Source: Malacoplasma iowae (GTDB lineage: Bacteria > Bacillota_I > Bacilli_A > Mycoplasmatales > Mycoplasmoidaceae). Taken from it: 64,000 nucleotides of DNA. The number at the start of each line of letters is the position of its first letter. Positions within the stretch are counted from its first letter, which is position 1. A program made the translations under genes and the position numbers. Below are positions 20,440-30,810 of this stretch, in pieces. Location: positions 62,001-126,000 of the forward strand of contig NZ_LR215023.1 of NCBI RefSeq assembly GCF_900660615.1, read 5' to 3'. The notes under the pieces were generated by a model. That model made no database searches. It saw nothing but the letters and a program-made list of their open reading frames with translations, and was not told the origin of the DNA.

Positions 20440-21129
20440 ATGAATATAGCAATTATTTTGGCTGCTGGTGTAGGAGAAAGAATTAATTCTTCTTTACCAA
20501 AACAATTTTTGCCTTTAGGTGATAACAAAAGAGTTTACCATTATAGTTTGAATGCATTTTATATAAATCCAAATATTGATTTAATTTTTTTTGTTACTAA
20601 TAGTGAGTATGTAGAACATATAAAAGCTGAAATCAAAGATAAATATGTAGATAAAAAAATAATAGTTTGTTCAGGTGGAACAACAAGATATGATAGTTTA
20701 AATAATGCTATCAAGGTGATAAATGATACTATAGCTTACAAAGTGTTTGATATCAACATAATAACTCATGATGCAGCAAGACCTTTTGTAAGCCAATCAT
20801 TAATTAACAACCATATAGAAAAACTTGAATATTTTGGTGTAGTTAACACTATAATTCCATCAATTGATTCTTTGTTAGAAATGGATATTAACAACAATAT
20901 ATTAAGCTATCCTAATAGAAGCAAATTTTATTGTGTTCAAACACCACAATCTTTTAAACTAAGATCTTATAATCAACTTATCACCAATTTTTATGATCAA
21001 GAAATAAATGATGTTATTAAATTATTTTATTTAAATAATGTTGTGATAAGTAATGTTATTGGAGAACCAAGAAATTTTAAAATAACAACAGAATTTGATT
21101 ATCAAATAGCTGTAAAAATTGTTTCATAG
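20440..21129 (+). CDS. ispD: 2-C-methyl-D-erythritol 4-phosphate cytidylyltransferase
   Basis: Third step of the MEP pathway: MEP + CTP to CDP-ME. The N-terminal nucleotide-binding motif AIILAAGVGERINSSLPKQF is the IspD signature, followed by CSGGTTRYDSL and THDAARPFV, then VQTPQSFKL near residue 170. Length of 229 residues is typical. The start is 9 nt after polC with AGGAG upstream, so it is probably expressed with polC. Together with dxr it argues for a working pathway; the other steps are not in the window. Confidence 0.92.
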   Translation: MNIAIILAAGVGERINSSLPKQFLPLGDNKRVYHYSLNAFYINPNIDLIFFVTNSEYVEHIKAEIKDKYVDKKIIVCSGGTTRYDSLNNAIKVINDTIAYKVFDINIITHDAARPFVSQSLINNHIEKLEYFGVVNTIIPSIDSLLEMDINNNILSYPNRSKFYCVQTPQSFKLRSYNQLITNFYDQEINDVIKLFYLNNVVISNVIGEPRNFKITTEFDYQIAVKIVS

Positions 21130-21268
21130 AAAAAAACTTTTTATTAAAACATTTTATATAAAACAACAATTAATTTTTATTTTTAAAAATCTTGTATATT
21201 AGTATTTTATAAATTAGCAAGTTTTTTTATATAATTAAAATATTATTTAAATTCGTTTGAGGTTCAAG

Positions 21269-22120
21269 ATGCCTTTTAAAGCTAAATATGGTGTAGATTT
21301 CACAATAAAAAATAATAGAATTCATCTTTCAACTGACTATCTTTTAGCAAACAAAAAAAAGTTTAAAAAGATAACAGGTAGTAGATTAGCTTCTATAATA
21401 AATAGAAATCAATATACTTCTCCTACAAAAATGTGAGCAATAATGACAAACATTTATTATGAAGAAATGGATGAAACTTTATCTTTTGTTGGTAATACTA
21501 TTGAACCAAAAGTTAAAAAATATGTTGAAGAACAATTAAATATATCATTCAAACAATACAATCCGTTTGAAGTAAAATGAGATGTATTTGATGATCCTGT
21601 TTTTGGAGGAATTCCAGATGGAGAACCAGTAGATAATGATGGTAATTTTTTATATGACAAAAATTTTCCAATGCTTGAAATAAAAACAACTTCTATTGAT
21701 TCTTTTGTATATAAAAATGAAAATGGAGTTTTAAAACTTCAAAAAGATGGAGACAACATTCCTATTGTTAAGTTAAAAGGTGGTAAACTTGAATCTTGAT
21801 ACAATGAAAAAAAAGAAATTGAAGTTCCATTAGAATATAAACTTCAATTATCTTTATATTTATATTTAAGAAATATTAGTAAAGGTATTTTTGCAATTGC
21901 TTTTTTAGAAAAAGAAGATTATGCTAAACCAGATTTATTTGACCCAAAAACAAGAAAAATTGAGTTGGTAGAATTAACTTTGGATAGTGTTGCTTTTGGA
22001 AAAATTGTAGAAATCGCAAGAGATTGATATAACCAACACATTGTTTCTGGTATTAGTCCAGAAATAGGTGATGATGATAAATTTTGATTAAATGATGTCA
22101 AAAAACTAACTACTAACTAA
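21269..22120 (+). CDS. Putative YqaJ-like PD-(D/E)XK nuclease (MAGa7180-type)
   Basis: The 283-residue product is read with UGA = Trp. It carries a PD-(D/E)XK arrangement: D in FGGIPDGEP, and E and K in FPMLEIKTTS, followed by EVPLEYKLQLSLYLYLR, which resembles the Q-containing helix of YqaJ/exonuclease-like nucleases. The N-terminal ITGSRLASIINRNQYTSP fits the same fold. A mycoplasma family of putative nucleases known as MAGa7180 has this layout; the name is from memory and unverified. It has its own likely -10 (TATAAT 21230-21235). Its 3' end overlaps the convergent rpe by 15 bp. Confidence 0.65.
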
Positions 22121-22750
22121 ATCTAGTATTTCTTTTTTGTTTTCTGTTTTAACTAAAAAACTTCCACTAACAAAAGAATCAACATATTCTTTTGTTAGTT
22201 TTATTATTTCTGTGGTAACACCACCATCAAGTTGAATAACACATCCTTCGTGTTTTAATTTTGAAAGTTCTTTTAATCTATTTGTTGTTTCAGGAATATA
22301 TTTTTGACCACCAAAACCAGGTTGTACACCCATAACAGTTATAATATCGCTCATTCTTATTAATTCTATGTAATCTTCAATAGAAGTTTCAGGTTTTATT
22401 GCTATACCAGCTTTTATATTTTTTCCTTTGATAAATTTAATTATTTCAACAGCTTTTTCTTTATCAACAGCTTCACAATGAAATGTTAAATAATCAATAT
22501 TTTTATAAACAAATTTTTTTACATATTTTTCAACATCACAAACCATTAAGTGAACACTTATTTTAAATCCTATTTTTTTAAGCAAGTTAATTCTTTCACC
22601 ATTATATGCTGTGTTTGGTACAAAGTTACCATCCATAACATCATAATGGATATTTTTTATTTTTTGATTTCACATAAGTTTAGAAGTTTTTTTAAATTTA
22701 AAATAATTTCTATCAAAAGCTAAAATTGATGCTTCTATTATTTTTTTCAT
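22106..22750 (-). CDS. rpe: Ribulose-phosphate 3-epimerase
   Basis: Interconverts ribulose 5-phosphate and xylulose 5-phosphate. Start ATG at 22748-22750 (complement) gives 214 residues, with one UGA-Trp near the N-terminus. The barrel motifs are clear: EASILAFD (S and D), IHYDVMDGNFVPN with catalytic Asp, HLMVCDVEKY, HCEA, VMGVQPGFGGQKY and QLDGGV. It is convergent with the nuclease gene and overlaps it by 15 bp. The spacer to thiI (divergent) is about 200 bp and AT-rich. Confidence 0.93.
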
Positions 22751-22926
22751 ATTAGTACCTCAATATTTTTATTTTAATATTAGATAAATGCTTTTTTATT
22801 TTTTAATTATTAATTAAAAAAATAAAAATAAAGCAATTATTTATTAGCAATTCATATATAATTTTTTAAGTTGAATTATTATTAATTTAATCTAATTTGA
22901 TAAACTTATATTTTGTATTATCATAA

Positions 22927-22932
22927 TATAAT
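22927..22932 (+). promoter_or_regulatory. Likely -10 element of thiI
   Basis: Perfect TATAAT, 17 nt before ATG 22949, with a GGAGG ribosome site between. No convincing -35 is seen, which is common in mycoplasmas. The mRNA leader would be very short. Confidence 0.45.
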
Positions 22933-22948
22933 ATCCTCTGGAGGTTAG

Positions 22949-24106
22949 ATGAAAGAAATTATATATATAAAATATGGTGATCTAACATTAAAGGGTAATA
23001 ATAAAAATGAATTTATTAACCAATTAATTAAAAATATAAAAAGATCTCTTATTGAATATAATGTTGTAATTGAAAAACAAATAGATTGTGCAAAAGTGTT
23101 TTTCAATGATGTTACACAAAAACAAGACATTATTAAAATTCTTTCTTTAACACCTGGAATAATGTATGTTATTGAAGCGTATGAAGAAGAAACTGATTTG
23201 GATAAAATAACTGAGTCAATTAAAAAAATTATTCCTCAAGAAAACACCACTTTTAAGATTGAATTAAAAAGAAAATTTGATATTGGCAAAGATCATTTGG
23301 AAATAAAAAGATATGTTGCAACCAAATTATTAGAGAGTTGCCCAAACTTAAAAGTAGATGTTCATAATCCTAAAATATGTTTATGAATAGAATTAAGAAA
23401 AAACAAGTCATTATTCTATTTCAATAGAATTCAAGGATGTAATGGATTACCAATTGGATTAAATGGTTCTTGTTTGTCTCTTATATCTGGTGGTATTGAT
23501 TCACCAGTGGCATCATTTATGCTTCAAAAAAAGGGATTGGTTGTAGATTACTTAACTTTTATAACTTCAGAGGTTACTGAGAAAACAATTAATAAAATTA
23601 AAAACTTGATAAATAAGGTAACTTTAAATGGTAAAATATTTAAACCCAAATTTTATATTGTGGATTTTACAAAGATACAACATGAATTAACTCATGCTAA
23701 AGATGAAAAATACAGAATAACACTAATGAGGAGAAGTTTTTATAGAATAGCAAACCAACTAGCTAAAGACTTAAAATATGACTCTTTATGTTGTGGTGAT
23801 TCATTAGGACAAGTTGCCTCGCAAACCATTGAAAGTATGACAACAATTAATTCAGTTGTTCAAGATATGATAGTTTTTAGACCACTTTTAACTTATGATA
23901 AAAACGATATTATTAAAATTGCAAGAGAGATTGGGACCTATGATATTTCTATTACAGACCATGAAGACATTTGTTCTTTATTTGCACCAAAAAACCCTGT
24001 AACAAGACCTACAATAGAACGTGCAAAAACAAATGAAACAAATCTAGAACTATTAGAATTATTAGAAAATAGTGCTATAAAAAATTTGCGGATTATTGAG
24101 GAGTAG
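22949..24106 (+). CDS. thiI: tRNA 4-thiouridine synthetase ThiI
   Basis: Inserts sulfur at U8 of tRNAs. The 385-residue product has an N-terminal ferredoxin-like and THUMP region (KRKFDIGKDHLEIKRYVATKLLE), and a pyrophosphatase P-loop LISGGIDSPVASF near residue 180. CCGDSLGQVASQTIESM and RPLLTYDKNDIIKIAREIGTYD, given as landmarks, are typical of ThiI. There is no C-terminal rhodanese domain, as in Firmicutes. UGA near 23384 is Trp. nrnA begins 3 nt after its stop. Confidence 0.93.
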
Positions 24107-24109
24107 AAA

Positions 24110-25078
24110 ATGAAAAGTATTCTTGACGCCATTCTTAGTAAAATAGATATTTATGATAATATATCCTTATTTTTTCATGAAAGACCAGACTTTGATGCTT
24201 TAGGGTCTTGTTTTGCTTTAAAAGAATTCATAAATAGTAATTTTAAAAATAAAAAAGTCAAAATTATTGGTCTTGATACTTTGCCTGAAATATATGGTTC
24301 TACTCTATTTAAATTTGATAAAAAAGAAAATGCTGCTTCAGATGAATTTCTAGCATCTTCATTAGGTATTATTTCAGACACTGCTAATGCTTCTAGAGTT
24401 TATTCTAGAAGAAATACAATATGTAAAGAAACTATAAGGGTTGATCATCATCCTCAAGTTGAAACAATAGCAGATTATGAATGAATTGACCCAATGATGC
24501 CAGCAGCTTGTGAAATGTGAGCCACTTTGTTTTTTGAAAGTAAACTTAAATTAACTTCTGACTGTGCTAAATATTTATATGCTGGAATTATTACAGATAC
24601 TGGTAGATTTTTACACACTAATACACTTCCATCAACATATGAAATAACAGGCAAACTTCTTTCGACAGGATTTAGTAGAAGTGATGTTCATGATGCAGTT
24701 TATCTTAGAGAAAAATCTCAAATTTTATTTACAAATTATTTAATGAAAAGAGCCAAGATTGAAGATGGTGTTGCTTACTTTGTTATTCCTAAAGGAGCAC
24801 ATAATAAATTTCATATTTTTCCTCAATTATCAATGGTTCACTTACTAAGTGATATTAAAGATGTTTATATTTGAACAACTGTATATTTTGATGAACAAAC
24901 AAAAAGTTGAAAAGGTTCTATTAGAAGTAGGGATATTCAAATTAATCATATTGCTAATGAACTTGGTGGTGGCGGACACAAATTTGCAGCAGGTTTTACT
25001 TTGGATAGCGAAAGAGAATTTTATAAAGTTGTTAATAGATTAAAGCAATATTTAAATGATTTAAAGTTAGTTAATTAA
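24110..25078 (+). CDS. nrnA: DHH/DHHA1 phosphoesterase, NrnA-like
   Basis: Degrades nanoRNA and dephosphorylates pAp in relatives. The 322-residue product has the DHH-family motifs RPDFDALGS, GIISDTANASR and RVDHHP (the DHH signature), another Asp in GIITDTGRFLHTNT, and the DHHA1 glycine motif GGGGHKFAAGF near the C-terminus. UGA codons at 24482, 24518, 24872 and 24908 are Trp. Substrate choice (nanoRNA, pAp or c-di-AMP breakdown products) cannot be decided from sequence. It immediately follows thiI. Confidence 0.85.
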
Positions 25079-25107
25079 TTTATAATAAATTCGGTAGGTA
25101 ATAGTAT

Positions 25108-25356
25108 ATGTTTTTTAAAAAAAATAAAGATAAAAAAGCTAAAGACGAATATAGAAAACAACTATTAGAAGATAATAGAAAAGAAGAAACTACAAAAATT
25201 GATATCCATAATTTTAATTTATCAAAAACTGAAGACGAATTAACTTATGAAAGATATAGTAGTTTAAGTACAAGAGAATTAAAATACAGACTTGCTAATG
25301 ATACATTAACAAAGCAAGAGAAAGAAATCATTAAAAAAATACTTAATGAAAGATAA
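25108..25356 (+). CDS. Small charged hypothetical protein upstream of dnaE
   Basis: An 82-residue, highly charged protein (FFKKNKDKKAKDEYRKQ at the N-terminus) without membrane segment or signal. The C-terminal part (ELTYERYSSLSTRELKYRLAN) looks helical. I do not recognise a family. Its last codons overlap the dnaE start by 11 bp, which suggests translational coupling, possibly delivering it next to the polymerase. Confidence 0.6.
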   Translation: MFFKKNKDKKAKDEYRKQLLEDNRKEETTKIDIHNFNLSKTEDELTYERYSSLSTRELKYRLANDTLTKQEKEIIKKILNER

Positions 25357-28291
25357 TTTTATTGTCCCAAATTTAAACACATATTCTTCTTATTCTTTAC
25401 TATCTTCAACGGTTAATTTTCAAAACATAATAGATTTTGATATTAAAAATAACATCGAATATGCATCAATTACAGATATTAATTTGTATGGTGCTTTTGA
25501 ATTTTATAAACTAACTAAAAAAAACAACTTAAAACCTATAATAGGTCTTGATGTTTCTTATAAAAATTTTAATTTCTTAGTATATGCAAAGAATTTTGAT
25601 GGATTTAAGAATCTTATCAAAATTTCTTCTTTTATTCTTACTGAAAAAGAATTCGATATTGAAACTCTTTTAGATGAGAATGTTTTTTTAGTTAATAAAG
25701 TCAATTCAAACTTTGCTACTAAAAAAACTAAAGTTTATTCACAAGATCAATCACTTGATAATAGAATTGCAATAAACGAAGTAAGATTAAATGATAAAAA
25801 TGACTTAAAAACACTTAAAGTAATTGGTGCTGTAAAAGATAATAAAACAATTGATGATATTGATTTAAATGAGGTATCTAACCAAACGCTTCATTTTTTA
25901 AAACCAAGTGACTTTATAAAAAAATATGACAGTGTTGCTATTGCTAATTTAACTTCAGAAATTGAATCAATAAATTTAATTATTGATACTAAACATGATA
26001 ATTTAATAGAATTTAAAAATAGTTTTAATCTTTCATCTAAAGCTTATATGAATAAACTTTGTGAAGATGGTTTAAATGAAAAAATTCTTGCAGGTTTTAT
26101 AAATCAAAATCAAAAAGATATTTATGTTAAAAGAATGAATTATGAATTGGAAATAATTGATAGAATGGGTTTCAATGATTATTTCCTTGTTATTCAAGAT
26201 TTTATTAAAGAAGCAAGAAACAAAAGAATACTTGTTGGACCAGGAAGAGGATCAGCTGCTGGTTCTTTGGTTGCTTATCTTTTAGGAATAACTTCAATTG
26301 ATTCGATTAAATATGATTTGGTTTTTGAAAGATTTTTAAATCCTGGAAGATTGAGTATGCCAGATATAGACATTGATATAATGGATACTAGACGTCAAGA
26401 AATAATAGAATACATTTTTGAAAAATATGGTTATGATCATGTTGCACACATTTCTACTTTCCAAAGACTAAAAGCAAAAATGGCTATTAGGGATGTGGGG
26501 AGAGTTTTGAAAATCCCATTACCAACAATAAATAAAATATCAAAAGAATTTCCAAATGATTTAGAAGAAAACTTTTTGGATTATGTTGATTCAAATCAAA
26601 CTTTAAAACTTGAAAAAAACAACAATCCACTTTTATTTGAAATAGCAAATAAAATTATTGGGTTCCCAAGACAAATTGGTATACATGCAGCAGGTATTGT
26701 TTTATCAAAAAATAAATTAGTTGAAACCATTCCTATTCAATTGGGAGTTAACAAAGAAATAGTAACTCAATACTCTATGGAATATTTAGAAGAACTTGGT
26801 TTAATAAAAATGGACTTATTGGGTTTAACTAACCTTACAACAATAAGTAATATTTTAACTCTTATTAATATGAGATATAAATTAGAAATTGATTTATACA
26901 AAATTAATTTAGATGACCAAAAGGTATTTAATGATATTTCTTTAGGAAACACATTAGGTATTTTTCAATTGGAATCACCAGGTATGAGATCTTTAATAAA
27001 ACAAATGAAACCAAAATGTATAGAAGACATATCATTGTGTTCTGCGCTTTTTAGACCTGGTCCACAACAAAACATAAAATCATTCATTGCTAGAAGAGAT
27101 AAAAAAGAAAAAATTGACTATGTGGATATTAAGTGTAAAGATATATTAGAAAGTACATATGGAATAATTGTTTATCAAGAACAAGTTATTTCATTAGTTC
27201 AAAGAATAGCAAATTTTTCTGCTAGTGAAGCTGATATATTTAGAAGAATTATTTCAAAAAAACAAGGTGATGAACTTGAAGGTTTCAAAATAAAATTTTA
27301 TAACCAAGCAAAAGAAAATGGTTACACAACCAAAGAATTAGATGAAATATTTAATTATATTTATACTTTTGCAAACTATGGTTTTAATCACTCCCACTCA
27401 ATTGCTTACTCATTAATTGGTTACTGATTGTCATATTTAAAATACTATTATCCTGTAGAATTTATGGCTATTTTAATGACATCATTTGATGGTAATCATG
27501 AAAAAACAAGAACATATGTTAAAGAATGTGATAGGTTAAATATCAAAGTTTTACCTCCTAACATTAATAACTCTTTAAAAACTTTCAGACTATCAAAAAA
27601 TTCAATTATGTTTGGATTTGGTTCAATTAAGGGTATTGGAGATGAAAAAGCTAAGAAAATAATAGAAGCAAGAGAAAATACAGAAAATAAAAAATTTGAA
27701 TCATACACTGATGCATATAGAGTATTACAAGATTATAAAATTAACCAAACAATAATTGATCTTTTAATATATGCTGGAGCTTTTGATATTTTTGGTGTTT
27801 CTAGAAGAGAATTAATTTTAAAACTTCAAGAAGGTGATAGTCAAGCAGCTTATTGAGATGTTCCTGAATCAACAAAACATAGCACAGTAGATATTAATAA
27901 AATAAGTTTGGAAGAAACAAGAGATAAAATGGTTGATATACTTGGTATTTATTTTGCTGATCCAAATGAAAAAGAAACAATAGAACCAACAAAAACAGAA
28001 GACCCTTTAGTTTCAAAATACAACTGCATTTCATTTAAAAATGTTGATGACTCTGTAACTCAATTTACAACATTAGCAACAATTAAATCAATTAGAAAAA
28101 CTAAAACTAAAACAGATAAAACTATGTATTTTGTAAGTTTTATAGATTTTGAAAATAACACTTTTGATGCAGCTTGTTTTATATCAGCTCTTTTTGATGA
28201 TGATACTGAATATAAAGGAAAACGTGTTGTTGTGGATATTAAAAGTGGTTCAAAGGGAAGACAAATAGTTTCTATAAAGGAATGGTTATAA
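25346..28291 (+). CDS. dnaE: DNA polymerase III alpha subunit, DnaE type
   Basis: Second C-family polymerase, which in Firmicutes extends primers before handing over to PolC. The 981-residue frame has UGA-Trp codons at 27425 and 27854. The N-terminal PHP domain (NTYSSYSLLSS ... TDINLYGAFEF) has lost the usual histidines. Palm motifs are GPGRGSAAGSLVAYLLG and MPDIDIDIMDTRR with D340, D342 and D344. FANYGFNHSHSIAYSLIGYW is the conserved finger region, and the C-terminus holds an OB fold (IRKTKTKTDKTMYFVSFIDF). No exonuclease domain is present, as expected. It is followed by the 5'-3' exonuclease gene after 3 nt. Confidence 0.95.
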
Positions 28292-28294
28292 AAT

Positions 28295-29164
28295 ATGAAA
28301 AAAGCACTAATAATAGATGGTAATTCTTTAATGTTTAGAGCATATTATGGAACAATAAACCAAGTAGATTTTTTTATTAAAAATAATGTTTTTCCAACAA
28401 ATGCTATTAAGACAATGATGTTAATTATATATAAAATATTAGAAACTAATAAATATGATTATGCTGTTATTGCATTTGATCACAAGGAAAAAAATTTTAG
28501 AAAAGAAGAATTTGAAGAGTATAAAGCAAACAGAGCAAAAACTCCAGATCTTTTAATTAAACAAATTCCAATTATTCAAGACATAATGCCATATTTTGGG
28601 TTCAATGTTTTTTGTGTTCCAGGTATTGAGGCTGATGATATAGTAGGTTCAAGTGCAAAGTTATTATCAGAATCTGGTATAAACTGTGATGTTTATACAT
28701 CTGATAAAGATATTCTTCAATTAGTAAACAAAAATGTAAATGTTATTCATTTTAAAAAAGGTATAAGTGAAACTATAACTTATACAAACGAGAATTTTGA
28801 AAATTTAAATGATGGTCTTAAACCATCTCAAATTCCAGATTACAAAGGAATAGCTGGTGATTCATCTGATAATTTACCTGGTATTAAAGGAATTGGACAT
28901 AAAACAGCAATTGACCTTTTAAAAAGATTTGGAACATTAGAAAAAATTATTGAAAATTTAGATTTTATTGAATCTAAGTCAATAAAATCTAAAATATCAG
29001 AAAATAAAGATATTGGTATTAAGTGTAAAAAACTTGCAACTATTCTATTAGATTATTTTGATAACAAACCATTATCTGATTTAGAAATGAAAAATAAGAA
29101 CCAACAAAAACTTAAAGAAATTATAGAAAAATATAATTTCTCAGGATTTAGTAAATATATGTAA
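28295..29164 (+). CDS. 5'-3' exonuclease (PolA N-terminal domain homologue)
   Basis: Removes RNA primers and flaps during lagging-strand maturation. The 289-residue product corresponds to the 5' nuclease domain of DNA polymerase I only. Motifs: ALIIDGNSLMFRAYYG with catalytic Asp, AFDHKEKNFRKEEF, GIEADDIVGS, YTSDKDILQLV, and the helix-3-turn-helix DYKGIAGDSSDNLPGIKGIG. Stand-alone forms are usual in mollicutes, which often lack the polymerase part. fpg follows 13 nt later, as polA-fpg do in Firmicutes. Confidence 0.93.
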   Translation: MKKALIIDGNSLMFRAYYGTINQVDFFIKNNVFPTNAIKTMMLIIYKILETNKYDYAVIAFDHKEKNFRKEEFEEYKANRAKTPDLLIKQIPIIQDIMPYFGFNVFCVPGIEADDIVGSSAKLLSESGINCDVYTSDKDILQLVNKNVNVIHFKKGISETITYTNENFENLNDGLKPSQIPDYKGIAGDSSDNLPGIKGIGHKTAIDLLKRFGTLEKIIENLDFIESKSIKSKISENKDIGIKCKKLATILLDYFDNKPLSDLEMKNKNQQKLKEIIEKYNFSGFSKYM

Positions 29165-29177
29165 TAAAGGAGTTAAT

Positions 29178-30029
29178 ATGCCAGAACTACCAGAAGTGCA
29201 AAGTATGATTGATAGCCTTATTGAACAAAATTGTACTAATCATACTATTATTGATGTTTGAACACAAATGCCAAAACTTTTTAAAAATGCAACATTTGAT
29301 AAATTTTAAAATCATTTATTAAATGAAAAAATATCAACAATTTCAAGAGTTGGGAAATATTTAATTTTTCATTTAACTAATGATAAAGTATTTGTTGTCC
29401 ATTTAAGAATGGAAGGGAAATTGTTTTATGAACCTAATGATTATCCCATTAACCAAAGACATACTCTTGTAAGAATTGTTTTTGATAATAAACATGAATT
29501 GAGATATGAAGACACAAGAAGATTTGGTACATTTACAATGTATTTTGAAAATGATTATTTAGAATCAAAAGAACTAAAAAAATTAGCATTAGATCCACTA
29601 AATAAAAATTTTAATTCAGAATATTTAAAAAAGAATATTGGTAAGTCAAATAGAGCAATTAAAACTTTATTACTTGATCAAACAAATGTTTCTGGAATTG
29701 GTAATATTTATGCTGATGAAATTCTTTTTGCATCAAAAATAAATCCTAATTTACCAGGTAACAAAGTTACAAAAAAACAATTTGATGAAATAGCATTACA
29801 TGCTAACAGAATTTTAAATCTTGCTGTCGAAAATAAAGGTACTACAATTTCTACATATTTTTATAAAAAAGAAAAAAAGGGAGAGTTCCAAAACTTTTTA
29901 AAAGTTCACACTAAAAAAGGATATCCATGTCCCAACTGTAAAACAACTATTGAGAAAACAAAAGTGAATGGTAGAGGAACATATTATTGTCCAAAATGTC
30001 AAAAACTAAAAAAGATAGATCAAAACTAA
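29178..30029 (+). pseudogene. fpg: Formamidopyrimidine-DNA glycosylase with an in-frame TAA (broken fpg)
   Basis: Fpg excises oxidised purines such as 8-oxoguanine. The start ATG 29178, behind AAAGGAG, gives MPELPEVQSM with the catalytic P2 and E3. The frame is interrupted at codon 44 by TAA (29307-29309), within FDKF-stop-NHLLNEKI, and then continues unbroken with ISRVGKYLIFHL, HLRMEGKL, RRFGTF, TNVSGIGNIYADE and the C-terminal zinc finger CPNC...CPKC. UGA would be Trp, but TAA is a stop in every mollicute code. Everything else is well preserved, so the lesion is recent or a sequencing error. A restart at ATG 29409 would lack the active-site proline. Confidence 0.85.
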
Positions 30030-30607
30030 TATGTGTTACAGGTCTTGTAAATAAAGGCAAATCAACTGCAATGAAAATCATATCTTCTTATGGATATGAT
30101 GTTTTTATTATGGATGAGTATATACATAAAATATATAAAAAAAATGATATAGGTTATAATGCAATCAAAACAAACTTTGGTAGTGATTATGTGAATGAAC
30201 AAGCAGTTGATAGAGATAAACTAAGGGAATTAATATTAAATGATATTAAGTATAGAGAAAAACTAAATTCCATTATGTTTCCAATTATGTTAGATAAACT
30301 AGCAAAATTAAAAAAAGAAAGTAAAGGTTTAGTTTTTGTAGAACTTGGAATTTATATTTATAATCCAAAATATTTTAAAAGTATTTTTGATTTTATTATT
30401 GGTATTAATAGAGATGATGAAATAACTGAAAATAATCCTTTTCAAAAAATAAAAAATGTTATTAAGTTTTCCACAAAAGATGTGGAAAACTCAAAAAACA
30501 TTGATAATACTAAAACAATTTTAGTTGATTTTATCGTGGATAATAACAGCTCTTTAAAAGATTTTGAGAATAAAATTAAAAAAATATTGGAATATCTTGA
30601 TAAATAA
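29996..30607 (+). CDS. coaE: Dephospho-CoA kinase
   Basis: Last step of CoA synthesis: phosphorylates the ribose 3'-OH of dephospho-CoA. The 203-residue product from ATG 29996 has a P-loop GLVNKGKST, FIMDEYIHKIY with the catalytic Asp region, and DRDKLRELILND typical of CoaE. The C-terminus is divergent, so confidence is moderate to high. It overlaps the 3' end of fpg by 34 bp, a tight arrangement seen for fpg-coaE in Firmicutes. An in-frame TTG at 29987 is a less likely start. Confidence 0.82.
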   Translation: MSKTKKDRSKLICVTGLVNKGKSTAMKIISSYGYDVFIMDEYIHKIYKKNDIGYNAIKTNFGSDYVNEQAVDRDKLRELILNDIKYREKLNSIMFPIMLDKLAKLKKESKGLVFVELGIYIYNPKYFKSIFDFIIGINRDDEITENNPFQKIKNVIKFSTKDVENSKNIDNTKTILVDFIVDNNSSLKDFENKIKKILEYLDK

Positions 30608-30810
30608 TTTACACTCTTAAAGGTTAATCTTTTTGACTATATTTGTGTAACTATAAGTATTTCATAAAGAGCATTTTAGATATGTTTAATATTCATAACT
30701 TCTTGTTTTGAATAGGCACGTTTAAATACAAAGAACCAAATATGCAACTAACACATAAGCTATGCATATTAGCTTTTATTTTTACACCTATTTTTAATAA
30801 GGAGTTTTTT
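30608..30810 (+). other. Leader/spacer before the dnaB-like gene
   Basis: A 203-bp AT-rich stretch without a gene. It contains TTGACT (30633-30638) and a possible TATAAG (30652-30657), spaced too closely for a good promoter. A small hairpin AAGCTA/TAGCTT (30757-30775), followed by TTATTTTT, could attenuate transcription into the dnaB-like gene. An overlapping ATATGCA/TGCATAT pairing is an alternative fold. No known riboswitch motif was recognised. Confidence 0.4.
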
